Part shown: piece after piece, positions 1 through 6,947 of the stretch
Position numbering within the stretch: position 1 is the stretch's first letter
How the letters are laid out: each line of letters starts with the position of its first letter
NCBI GenBank assembly: GCA_946406305.1
Contig: CAMJKC010000053.1
Coordinates: 1-10,017, forward strand
Source of the DNA: an uncultured Lachnospiraceae bacterium
GTDB lineage: Bacteria; Bacillota; Clostridia; Lachnospirales; Lachnospiraceae
Reading direction: 5' to 3'
Length of the DNA stretch: 10,017 bases
The notes under the pieces: generated by a model
The model's database searches: none
The model's input: only the letters and a program-made list of their open reading frames with translations
What the model was told of the DNA's origin: nothing
Translations under genes and position numbers: made by a program

Positions 1-1
1 A

Positions 2-38
2 TATGGGGTTAATTCTTATGCTTCTTTATAAACCCATA
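2..38 (-). other. Imperfect inverted repeat downstream of ktrA
   Basis: Bases 2-11 and 29-38 pair as a 6-bp stem (TATGGG/CCCATA), one mismatch and three more pairs, around a 17-nt loop. It begins 22 nt after the ktrA stop on the minus strand and could be part of the operon's terminator. A T-run would have to lie beyond the window edge, so this cannot be decided here. The loop is large for an intrinsic terminator. Confidence 0.25.
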
Positions 39-59
39 GTAATTATACTCTATAAAAAT

Positions 60-707
60 TTATTTAATAAAAAGATTATTGGCGTCTTTTTCCTTTGCTA
101 TTATTACTAAGTTTTCATTTTCTTTAAACATATAATTAGGTCCGAGTATCATTTGTATTCTATTTTTGGTTTTAATACCTACTATGTTTATGTTGAATTT
201 TTTTCTGAAATCAAGGTCTATGAGAGTTTTTCCTATCCATTCATTAGGAACAAGTATTTCATATATCCCATATTCATTGTCAAGGTCCATAAAATCATAA
301 ACAGAAGATGTCCCACAGTGTAATGCCGTCCATTTTGCAAGTTGTTTTTCTGGATACACAACCAAATCAGCCCCTATTTTTAAAAGAAGTTTTTCTTGCG
401 ATTCCATTGATGCTCTTGCAGTTATTTTTTTAGCTCCAAGTTCTTTAAGATTTAAAACTGTTTCAAGTGAGGCTTGAAAGTCATCACCAATTGAGACTAT
501 ACATTCATCAAAAGTATTTATTCCTATTGTCCTTAAAAAATCTAAGTCCTTGCTATTGCCAATTAAAGTTTTTGACACATACTCATCTACCTTTTGAAGA
601 TTTTCTTCATTATTATCTACAGCCAATATTTGGGTATTTAGCTTATTTAATTCTTTAGCCACATAAAATCCGAAATTTCCGATTCCTATAATTAAAATAT
701 TTTTCAT
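60..707 (-). CDS. ktrA: KtrA/TrkA-family potassium uptake regulatory subunit (RCK protein)
   Basis: Cytosolic gating subunit of a Ktr-type K+ uptake system. The 215-residue product has the usual length of single-RCK Ktr regulators. An RCK_N Rossmann domain covers about residues 2-120, with the nucleotide loop GIGNFG at 8-13 and the acidic residue D31 at the end of the second strand, the position that binds the ribose of ATP/ADP or NAD(H). An RCK_C domain covers about 135-213; in KtrA homologues this domain can bind c-di-AMP, which is family knowledge and not visible here. Known KtrA proteins form an octameric ring under the KtrB dimer. The ATG is preceded by a strong AAGGAGG, so the start is secure. 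It lies 9 nt after ktrB and is surely co-transcribed. The paralogue name ktrC is equally possible, since KtrA and KtrC cannot be told apart from sequence inspection alone. Confidence 0.93.
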   Translation of the reverse strand: MKNILIIGIGNFGFYVAKELNKLNTQILAVDNNEENLQKVDEYVSKTLIGNSKDLDFLRTIGINTFDECIVSIGDDFQASLETVLNLKELGAKKITARASMESQEKLLLKIGADLVVYPEKQLAKWTALHCGTSSVYDFMDLDNEYGIYEILVPNEWIGKTLIDLDFRKKFNINIVGIKTKNRIQMILGPNYMFKENENLVIIAKEKDANNLFIK

Positions 708-711
708 AAAT

Positions 712-718
712 CCTCCTT
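712..718 (-). promoter_or_regulatory. Ribosome binding site of ktrA overlapping the ktrB stop codon
   Basis: Read on the minus strand, the junction is CTAAGGAGGATTTATG. The TAA stop of ktrB (719-717) runs into the AAGGAGG Shine-Dalgarno of ktrA, with 4 nt between the last G and the ATG. This layout suits translational coupling of the two subunits. It is the best Shine-Dalgarno in the window and contrasts with ktrB, which has no clear one. Confidence 0.85.
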
Positions 719-2048
719 AGCCAATAGTTATATTTTCTTTAATGTAACCTACTTGTTTATTTAAGTTTGGCATAATTGCATATATAAATGTAAGCCCACC
801 GACTCTACCAAAGAGCATAAGAAACATCAAAATAATTTTAGAATAAATTGAAAGACTTGGTGTGAAATTTTCTGTTAGTCCAACAGTCCCGAGGGCAGAG
901 GCAACTTCAAAAGCGGTTTTTAAAAGTGAAGAGTTTTCAATTTTACATATTACAAAGCTTGACAATACAAATAGTGTAAGATATAGCATAAATATTGTTA
1001 TAGCATTTTTTACTATTTGAATTTCTATTCTTCTGTCAAATATATGTGCCTCATTTTCTTTTTTAAAAATTGCAATAGTAGATATAATTAATACTGCAAA
1101 AGTTGTTGTTTTTATTCCACCAGCCGTAGAGCCAGGTGAACCACCTATGAGCATAAGTATTATGCTTAAGGCTTGTCCGACTTCTGTCATCAAAGAAAAG
1201 TCGGTAGTGTTGAAACCTGCAGTCCTCGTTGTGACAGATTGAAATATAGATGATAGAATTCTCGTTTTCACATCTAAATTGTGATATTCAAAAAAATAGA
1301 AATATATTGATGGGATAAGTATGAGTAGAAAAGTTGTGAGTAATACAATCTTACTTTGAAGAGAATATTTTTTAAAGTTAAAAGTTTTTTTATGAATGTT
1401 ATCCCATACAGTAAATCCCAACCCACCAATGATGATGAGCGACATAATGGTTATATTGACTGTAACATTCGCTTGATAATATGTGAGCGAAGAAAAAGGA
1501 CTCCTAAAGCCCATCAAATCAAATCCTGCATTACAAAATGCTGATATTGAGTGGAAAATAGAATACCATATAGCTTTTTTTAATTCAAATTCTCTAATAA
1601 AATTTGTAAACAAAAAAATTGCACCAACTGATTCAAAAAAAATGACTCCTCTTAATATGAACTTTGTCAGTTTCAAAATCCCTCCAACTTTTTGGACGGA
1701 TAGTGCTTCTTGTAATGTAGTTCTTTGAAATATATTTATCTTATGCCCAATGAAAATTGTAATAACAGATGCCACAACTATTATGCCAAGCCCACCGAGT
1801 TGTATTAGTATCAATATAATTAGTTGCCCAAAAAATGACCAATGGGTTGCAGTGTCAACTAAAATAAGACCTGTAACACACATTGCAGAGGTTGCAGTGA
1901 AAATACAAGTTGTGAAGTCTGTAAAACTATTTGTTTTGCTCGAAACAGGAAGTGACAACAAAATAGCCCCAAGAAGTATCGTTACAAAAAAACTTCCGAG
2001 TATTAGTTGAGTTGAATTTAGTTTAAAAATTTTGAAAATATTTTTCAT
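717..2048 (-). CDS. ktrB: KtrB/TrkH-family potassium uptake channel subunit
   Basis: Integral membrane K+ translocating subunit, 443 residues, the usual KtrB length. It shows the four membrane-pore-membrane repeats of the superfamily. The four filter segments are visible, each with the expected selectivity glycine: CVTGL (57-61, G60), FCNAGF (171-176, G175), RTAGFN (275-280, G278) and GTVGL (387-391, G390). The intramembrane gate loop of the third repeat is seen at 301-316, rich in Gly, Ser and Thr. All landmarks are intact, so the protein should be functional. In the family, the protein is a dimer gated by the KtrA ring, and uptake often depends on Na+. The start codon has no obvious Shine-Dalgarno, and the predicted transcript start lies only about 20 nt upstream, so translation may use a short, weak leader. 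It is the first gene of the ktrB-ktrA operon. Confidence 0.95.
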   Translation of the reverse strand: MKNIFKIFKLNSTQLILGSFFVTILLGAILLSLPVSSKTNSFTDFTTCIFTATSAMCVTGLILVDTATHWSFFGQLIILILIQLGGLGIIVVASVITIFIGHKINIFQRTTLQEALSVQKVGGILKLTKFILRGVIFFESVGAIFLFTNFIREFELKKAIWYSIFHSISAFCNAGFDLMGFRSPFSSLTYYQANVTVNITIMSLIIIGGLGFTVWDNIHKKTFNFKKYSLQSKIVLLTTFLLILIPSIYFYFFEYHNLDVKTRILSSIFQSVTTRTAGFNTTDFSLMTEVGQALSIILMLIGGSPGSTAGGIKTTTFAVLIISTIAIFKKENEAHIFDRRIEIQIVKNAITIFMLYLTLFVLSSFVICKIENSSLLKTAFEVASALGTVGLTENFTPSLSIYSKIILMFLMLFGRVGGLTFIYAIMPNLNKQVGYIKENITIG

Positions 2049-2073
2049 ATAGTTTATAAGATTAACAATACAA

Positions 2074-2103
2074 ATTATATCATAAAATTGGCATTATTTG
2101 TAT
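2074..2103 (-). promoter_or_regulatory. Predicted extended -10 promoter for ktrB-ktrA
   Basis: On the minus strand TGATATAAT (2082-2074) is a perfect extended -10 (TGn followed by TATAAT). The matching -35 position (about 2097-2103, minus strand ATACAA/TACAAA) is weak, as is tolerated with an extended -10. Transcription should start near 2067, giving a leader of about 20 nt before the ktrB ATG. This leaves no room for a c-di-AMP riboswitch, which controls ktr genes in some Bacillota. Confidence 0.55.
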
Positions 2104-2127
2104 AAATATTAAACATTATGATAAAAT
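2098..2127 (+). promoter_or_regulatory. Predicted extended -10 promoter for the six-gene plus-strand operon
   Basis: TTGTAT (2098-2103) as a -35 and TGATAAAAT (2119-2127) as an extended -10 are separated by 18 bp. Transcription should start near 2134. That would put the TTG codon at 2140 only a few bases into the message and favours the ATG at 2176 as the glycosyltransferase start. The -35 zone is shared with the divergent ktrB promoter. Confidence 0.5.
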
Positions 2128-2175
2128 ATAAAAATAAAATTGTTTTTTAATGAAAAATTTGATATAGTTTATTGT

Positions 2176-3108
2176 ATGGAAAGTATAGATATTATCATTC
2201 CTTGTAAGGATGAAGAAGAAAACATAGAGCATATATACAGTGAAATAATGAAATTAGAGCCAGAAGTTAAAAAGGTAGGAGATGTTAATTTAAACATTAT
2301 TTTCATTGATGATGGTTCAAAAGATAATACGAGTAAGTGTATAAAAAAACTTAGTGAGCAGTATAAAAATGTATCTTATGTTATTTTTTCTAAAAATTTT
2401 GGAAAAGAATCTGCTATATATGCTGGCTTAAAGAAAAGTATTGGAGATTATGCGGTCATAATGGATTGTGATATGCAAGATCCTCCAATTTTTATTGTAG
2501 ATATGTATAAATTTATGAAGGAAGGTTTTGAGGCAGTAGGGACAAAAAGAAAAAATAGAGTTGGTGAACCTATTATAAGGTCATTTTTTTCAAATAGTTT
2601 TTATAATATTTTTAATATGTTGTCAAAAACTCAAATACCAAATGGTATGAGAGATTTTTGTATGATGAGTGTTAAATTTAAAAATGCCATTTTGTCAAAT
2701 ATGGAGAAAAATAGATTTTTCAAAGGGCTATTTTGCAATGTTGGATTTAAAGTAAAATGGATTGAATTTGAAAATGTAAACCGTTATAAAGGAAATACAA
2801 AATGGAGTTTTAAAAATTTGTTGTTTTATTCTATTGAAGGTCTTTTGTCTTTTAGCAATATGCCAATTCTCGTATCTTCAATAGTAGGAATTATATGTTG
2901 CATAATATCTTTTATAACTATGTTATTTGTAGTTATAAGAGCAATAATATATGGCGATAGAGTTATAGGTTGGCCATCTATGGTATCTATTATGTTATTT
3001 TTACAAGGCTTGCAATTTTTATTCATAGGAGTTATAGGTATATATATATCAAAAAACTATATAGAGTTAAAAAATAGGCCATTATATTTTGTTGAGGAAG
3101 AAAGTTGA
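2176..3108 (+). CDS. GtrB/DPM1-like family 2 glycosyltransferase, membrane-anchored
   Basis: Probably transfers a sugar from a nucleotide donor to undecaprenyl phosphate or a similar lipid at the inner face of the membrane. From the chosen ATG the product has 310 residues. A GT-A catalytic domain fills about 1-215, with IIIPCKDEEEN at 6-16, FIDDGSKDNT at 43-52 and the metal-binding DCDMQDPP at 97-104. Two membrane segments follow at about 231-255 and 268-291, then the basic tail with NRP (300-302) typical of GtrB/YkcC-type enzymes. A longer frame starts at TTG 2140 (12 extra residues), but it would begin about 6 nt from the predicted transcript start and the extra residues precede the conserved first strand. 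Neither start has a clear Shine-Dalgarno. It is the first gene of the plus operon, 7 nt before uvrA. The donor sugar cannot be told. No gtrA-like flippase or GT-C transferase is in view. Confidence 0.87.
   Translation: MESIDIIIPCKDEEENIEHIYSEIMKLEPEVKKVGDVNLNIIFIDDGSKDNTSKCIKKLSEQYKNVSYVIFSKNFGKESAIYAGLKKSIGDYAVIMDCDMQDPPIFIVDMYKFMKEGFEAVGTKRKNRVGEPIIRSFFSNSFYNIFNMLSKTQIPNGMRDFCMMSVKFKNAILSNMEKNRFFKGLFCNVGFKVKWIEFENVNRYKGNTKWSFKNLLFYSIEGLLSFSNMPILVSSIVGIICCIISFITMLFVVIRAIIYGDRVIGWPSMVSIMLFLQGLQFLFIGVIGIYISKNYIELKNRPLYFVEEES
3094..3100 (+). promoter_or_regulatory. Distant Shine-Dalgarno that bears on the uvrA start
   Basis: GAGGAAG lies inside the end of the upstream glycosyltransferase gene, 15 nt before ATG 3116. 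This spacing is longer than usual, yet no better start lies in frame downstream of the site: the upstream TTG codons at 3089 and 3092 precede it. Coupling to the glycosyltransferase stop (3106-3108) may help initiation. Confidence 0.45.
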
Positions 3109-3115
3109 TAAAATT

Positions 3116-5980
3116 ATGAAAAGAATTAATAAAGAAACGGGAAATGACTCAAGTATAATAAGAGTTAGAGGTGCTTCAGAGCATAATTTAAAAAATATTG
3201 ATGTTGATATACCAAGAGATAAATTAGTAGTTCTTACAGGTGTTTCTGGTAGTGGGAAAAGTAGTCTTGCATTTGATACTATATTCGCAGAAGGTCAAAG
3301 AAGATACATGGAGTCATTATCTTCTTATGCGAGGCAGTTTTTAGGTCAGATGGAAAAACCTAAAGTTACGAGTATAACTGGTTTATCGCCTGCCATATCT
3401 ATAGATCAAAAATCTACCAATAGAAATCCAAGGTCAACAGTAGGTACTGTGACAGAGATTTATGATTATTTAAGACTTCTATATGCAAGAGTTGGAATTC
3501 CACATTGTCCTAATTGTGGAAAAGAAATAAGAAAACAGACAGTAGATGAAATAGTAGATAGCATAATGAAAATAAAAGAAGGGACAAAAATAAGTTTACT
3601 CGCCCCAGTAGTTCGTGGAAAAAAAGGCAGACATGAAAAAGTATTTGAATCGGCAAAAAAGTCTGGCTATGTAAGGGTAATGGTTGATGGGAACCTATAT
3701 GAACTTAGCGAAAATATAGAGCTTGATAAAAATATAAAACATAATATAGAAATAGTAGTAGATAGATTAGTTATAAAAAGTGGTATAGAAAAAAGACTTA
3801 CAGATAGCATAGAGTCAGTATTCAAATTATCAAATGGATTACTTACAGTTGATGTTATAGATGGAAAGCCAATAAATTATAGTCAAAGTCTATCTTGCCC
3901 TGACTGTGGTATAAGTATAGAAGAAATAGAGCCAAGGTCTTTTTCTTTTAACAATTCATATGGTGCTTGTCCAGAATGCACAGGGCTTGGTTATAAGCAA
4001 GAGTTTAATTTAGACCTAATGATACCAGATCAAAATTTAACAATAAATGAAGGTGCAATAGTGGTACCAGGTTGGCAGTCATGCAATAAAGAAGGTTCAT
4101 ATACAAATGCACTTCTATTAGCACTTTGTAAAAAATATAATTTTGATCTTGATACACCATTTAAAAACTATAAGGAAAAAATAAAAAATATTTTGTTATA
4201 TGGGACTGGTGAAGAGACTGTAAAAGTTAAATACCAATCTCAATGGGCAAGTAGCAAGACAACTTATGAAGTTGCTTTTGAAGGGCTTATGGAAAATGTC
4301 AAAAGGAGATATTATGAATCTACAGATGTTATGAAGCAAGAGTATGAAAATTATATGACTATATCTCCTTGTCCTATGTGTCATGGGCAGAGGCTTAAAA
4401 AAACTTCACTTGCGGTAACTGTTGGAGATAAAAACATATCAGAGGCTACAGATTTACATATCGATGAGTTTTATGATTTTATAGAAAATTTAAAATTAGA
4501 CGAAACAAAATTAAAAATAGCCGACTTGGTTATAAAAGAGATAAAGAGCAGAACAAAATTTTTGATAGATGTAGGGCTATCATATTTATCATTTTCAAGA
4601 ATGGCAGCTACTTTAAGTGGTGGGGAATCACAGAGGATAAGGCTTGCAACACAAATAGGAACAGGGCTCGTAGGAGTAGCATATATACTTGACGAACCAT
4701 CAATAGGACTCCATCAAAGAGACAATGATAAACTTATAAATACATTAAAATATTTAAGAGACCTTGGGAATAGTGTAATAGTAGTTGAGCATGATGAAGA
4801 TACGATGAGAAATGCAGATTACATAGTTGACATAGGACCATTTGCTGGAGTAAATGGAGGAGAGGTAATAGCGACAGGGACTGTTGAAGATATATGTAAG
4901 TCAAAAAATAGTATAACTGGAAAATATCTAAGGGGTGAATTAAAAATACCTATTCCAGAAAAGAGAAGAGAACCATTAGATTTTATTACAATTAAAAATG
5001 CAAGAGAAAATAATTTAAAAAACATTGATGTAGATATACCACTCTCAACATTTACTTGTGTGACAGGAGTATCTGGAAGTGGAAAGAGTAGTTTAATAAA
5101 TGAGATATTATACAAGTCACTTGCAAAAAGTTTAAACAAAGCGAGGACAATACCAGGGAAACATAGTAAGATTATAGGGGTTGATAAATTAGATAAAGTT
5201 ATAATGATAGACCAAAGTCCTATAGGTAAGACTCCAAGGAGTAATCCTGCTACATACACTGGTGTTTATGATTTAATAAGAGATTTATTTGCGAGTACAA
5301 AGGATGCAAGAGAGAGAGGCTATGACAAAGGAAGGTTTTCATTTAATAAAAAAGGTGGAAGATGTGAAGCTTGTCAAGGCGATGGCATAGTAAAGATAGA
5401 GATGAGATTTTTACCAGATGTATATGTTCCTTGCGAAGTGTGTCACGGAAAGAAATATAATAGAGAAACTCTTGAAGTAAAGTATAAAGGAAAAAATATA
5501 TTTGATGTTCTTGATATGACAGTAGATGAAGCTTGTGTATTTTTTGAAAACATACCAAATATATATAGATATTTATCAACAATGAGAGATGTAGGGCTTT
5601 CATATATAAAGCTTGGACAGCCATCGACAGAATTAAGTGGTGGAGAGGCACAGAGAATAAAACTTGCTACCGAGTTGTCAAAGAGGTCAACCGGTAAAAC
5701 GATATATATTTTAGATGAGCCAACGACAGGACTTCATTTTTATGATGTTCACAAACTTGTAGATATACTTAGAAAACTTGTAGATAAAAACAATACTGTA
5801 GTAGTGATAGAGCATAATCTTGATGTTATAAAAACTGCAGATTATATAATTGATTTGGGGCCAGAGAGTGGAGATAAAGGAGGAGAGATAGTGGCAGTTG
5901 GGACTCCTGAAGAAATTATAAAAAATAAAAATTCGTGGACTGGTAAATATCTAAAGAATGTATTGAAAGAGGTAAAATAA
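3116..5980 (+). CDS. uvrA: Excinuclease ABC subunit A (UvrA)
   Basis: DNA-damage recognition ATPase of nucleotide excision repair; it loads UvrB on damaged DNA. From ATG 3116 it has 954 residues, normal for UvrA. Landmarks in order: first Walker A GVSGSGKSS (42-50); first structural zinc site C261/C264/C285/C288; CPMCHGQRL (419-427); first ABC signature LSGGESQR (500-507) and Walker B ILDEPS (524-529); second Walker A GVSGSGKSS (651-659); the damage-sensing zinc finger C750/C753/C773/C776; second signature LSGGEAQR (840-847) and Walker B ILDEPT (865-870). A CPNC pair at 131-134 is an extra Cys pair where some homologues have CPxH. Everything needed for function is present. A frame extension to TTG 3089 adds nine residues overlapping the upstream gene and was not preferred. 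The stop overlaps the next ATG by 1 nt (TAATG). No uvrB or uvrC is in this window and no SOS-type operator was recognised upstream. Confidence 0.97.
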   Translation: MKRINKETGNDSSIIRVRGASEHNLKNIDVDIPRDKLVVLTGVSGSGKSSLAFDTIFAEGQRRYMESLSSYARQFLGQMEKPKVTSITGLSPAISIDQKSTNRNPRSTVGTVTEIYDYLRLLYARVGIPHCPNCGKEIRKQTVDEIVDSIMKIKEGTKISLLAPVVRGKKGRHEKVFESAKKSGYVRVMVDGNLYELSENIELDKNIKHNIEIVVDRLVIKSGIEKRLTDSIESVFKLSNGLLTVDVIDGKPINYSQSLSCPDCGISIEEIEPRSFSFNNSYGACPECTGLGYKQEFNLDLMIPDQNLTINEGAIVVPGWQSCNKEGSYTNALLLALCKKYNFDLDTPFKNYKEKIKNILLYGTGEETVKVKYQSQWASSKTTYEVAFEGLMENVKRRYYESTDVMKQEYENYMTISPCPMCHGQRLKKTSLAVTVGDKNISEATDLHIDEFYDFIENLKLDETKLKIADLVIKEIKSRTKFLIDVGLSYLSFSRMAATLSGGESQRIRLATQIGTGLVGVAYILDEPSIGLHQRDNDKLINTLKYLRDLGNSVIVVEHDEDTMRNADYIVDIGPFAGVNGGEVIATGTVEDICKSKNSITGKYLRGELKIPIPEKRREPLDFITIKNARENNLKNIDVDIPLSTFTCVTGVSGSGKSSLINEILYKSLAKSLNKARTIPGKHSKIIGVDKLDKVIMIDQSPIGKTPRSNPATYTGVYDLIRDLFASTKDARERGYDKGRFSFNKKGGRCEACQGDGIVKIEMRFLPDVYVPCEVCHGKKYNRETLEVKYKGKNIFDVLDMTVDEACVFFENIPNIYRYLSTMRDVGLSYIKLGQPSTELSGGEAQRIKLATELSKRSTGKTIYILDEPTTGLHFYDVHKLVDILRKLVDKNNTVVVIEHNLDVIKTADYIIDLGPESGDKGGEIVAVGTPEEIIKNKNSWTGKYLKNVLKEVK

Positions 5981-6933
5981 TGATTGATGTAGCGATACTC
6001 ATTCCAGCATATAATGAAGAATTAACAATAAAAAAAGTTGTTTTAGATTTTTTGAATAAAGTAAGTAGTAATGATAAAGTATTTGTATATAATAATAATT
6101 CTACGGACAATACATTAAAGATATTGAATAGTTTGTTAGAAAAGGACGAATATAAAAATAAACTTGTCATAAAGAATGAATATAAACAAGGTAAAGGCAA
6201 TGTCATAAGGAGAATGTTTAGAGAGATAAATGCTAATATATATGTTTTGGTAGATGCAGATGATACTTATGATGTAAATGATTTAGATAAATTAATAAGT
6301 CCAATAAAAAATAAGAATGTAGATATGGTTATAGGCGATAGGTTATCGTCAACATATTATAGTGAAAATAAAAGACCTTTTCACAATTTCGGAAATAATA
6401 TTGTTAGGTTTTTTATAAATAGTATATTCAAGACAAATATAAAAGACATAATGACAGGGTATAGGGCTATGAGTTACAATTTTGTGAAAACATGTCCAAT
6501 ATTGTCAAAGGGATTTGAAGTAGAAACAGAGATGACTATCCATGCCCTTCAATATAATATGAATATAGACAATGAAATTATAAATTATAAAGATAGGCCT
6601 GAAGGGAGTGTGTCAAAACTAAATACATATGGTGATGGAATAAAAGTTATATGGACAATAATTAAATTATATAAAAATAATAAACCTTTTTCTCTATTTA
6701 CAAAAGTGAGTTTAGTATTTTTAATTTTATCCATAGCATTTTTTATTCCAGTATTTATAACATATATTAAAACTAATTTAGTTCCAAGAATTCCAACTTT
6801 AGTAGTTTGTAGTATATTTTTTGCAGTGGCAGTGATTACATTTTTTATGGGAATAGTTTTACAAACAATAGCAGAAGAGAGCAAGAAAAATTTTGAATAT
6901 AAATTGAATATGGTAGAGGCTATAAAAAAATAA
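5980..6933 (+). CDS. Family 2 glycosyltransferase, polyprenyl/dolichyl-phosphate glucosyltransferase-like
   Basis: Second sugar transferase of the operon, 317 residues, from the branch resembling dolichyl-phosphate beta-glucosyltransferases. The GT-A domain covers about 1-230: ILIPAYNEE (6-14), NNNSTDNT (38-45) at the usual DDGS position, GKGN (71-74), the metal-binding VDADDTYD (91-98), VIGDR (117-121) and TGYRAMS (159-165). Two membrane helices follow at about 240-262 and 270-297, with a short charged cytosolic tail. The change of DDGS to NNNS alters the UDP-contact loop but is also met in this branch. The ATG overlaps the uvrA stop (TAATG) and has GAAAGAGG seven nt upstream, so the start is firm and coupling is likely. 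It differs clearly from the GtrB-like enzyme at 2176-3108, so the two probably use different donors or acceptors. The specific sugar is unknown. Confidence 0.85.
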   Translation: MIDVAILIPAYNEELTIKKVVLDFLNKVSSNDKVFVYNNNSTDNTLKILNSLLEKDEYKNKLVIKNEYKQGKGNVIRRMFREINANIYVLVDADDTYDVNDLDKLISPIKNKNVDMVIGDRLSSTYYSENKRPFHNFGNNIVRFFINSIFKTNIKDIMTGYRAMSYNFVKTCPILSKGFEVETEMTIHALQYNMNIDNEIINYKDRPEGSVSKLNTYGDGIKVIWTIIKLYKNNKPFSLFTKVSLVFLILSIAFFIPVFITYIKTNLVPRIPTLVVCSIFFAVAVITFFMGIVLQTIAEESKKNFEYKLNMVEAIKK

Positions 6934-6947
6934 TAAAATGTGATTTA

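Larger units (their letters stand above)
2074..2127. repeat. Inverted repeat formed by the two divergent -10 regions
   Basis: Read outward on their own strands, the two 12-bp arms are TTATGATATAAT (2085-2074, minus) and TTATGATAAAAT (2116-2127, plus), identical at 11 of 12 positions. The inner 8 bp (TATCATAA / TTATGATA) are a perfect inverted repeat. Arm centres are 42 bp apart, close to four helical turns. The arms coincide with the promoter elements, so the symmetry may be just two similar promoters or may be an operator for a shared regulator. Confidence 0.6.

Noticed and set aside
2049..2175. A c-di-AMP (ydaO-type) riboswitch or small RNA upstream of ktrB.
   Set aside because: Such riboswitches need well over 100 nt of structured leader; the predicted ktrB leader is about 20 nt and the intergenic bases show no matching GC-containing stems.
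2140..2175. TTG 2140 as the start of the first glycosyltransferase.
   Set aside because: It has no Shine-Dalgarno, lies about 6 nt from the predicted transcription start, and the 12 extra residues precede the conserved first strand of the fold. ATG 2176 was preferred, although it too lacks a good ribosome binding site.
3089..3115. TTG 3089 as the uvrA start.
   Set aside because: It lies upstream of the only Shine-Dalgarno-like site, overlaps the previous gene and adds nine residues with no family counterpart that I recognise.
3506..3517. The CPNC pair at UvrA residues 131-134 as a novel zinc site.
   Set aside because: A Cys pair at this point seems usual in clostridial UvrA proteins, and I cannot see a matching second pair close enough to call a new site.
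4819..5259. A 146-codon open frame on the minus strand inside uvrA, and several shorter frames opposite uvrA, ktrB and the glycosyltransferases.
   Set aside because: Each is fully antisense or out of frame to a gene with intact conserved motifs, has no recognisable domain, and is expected as a by-product of the AT-rich codon use.
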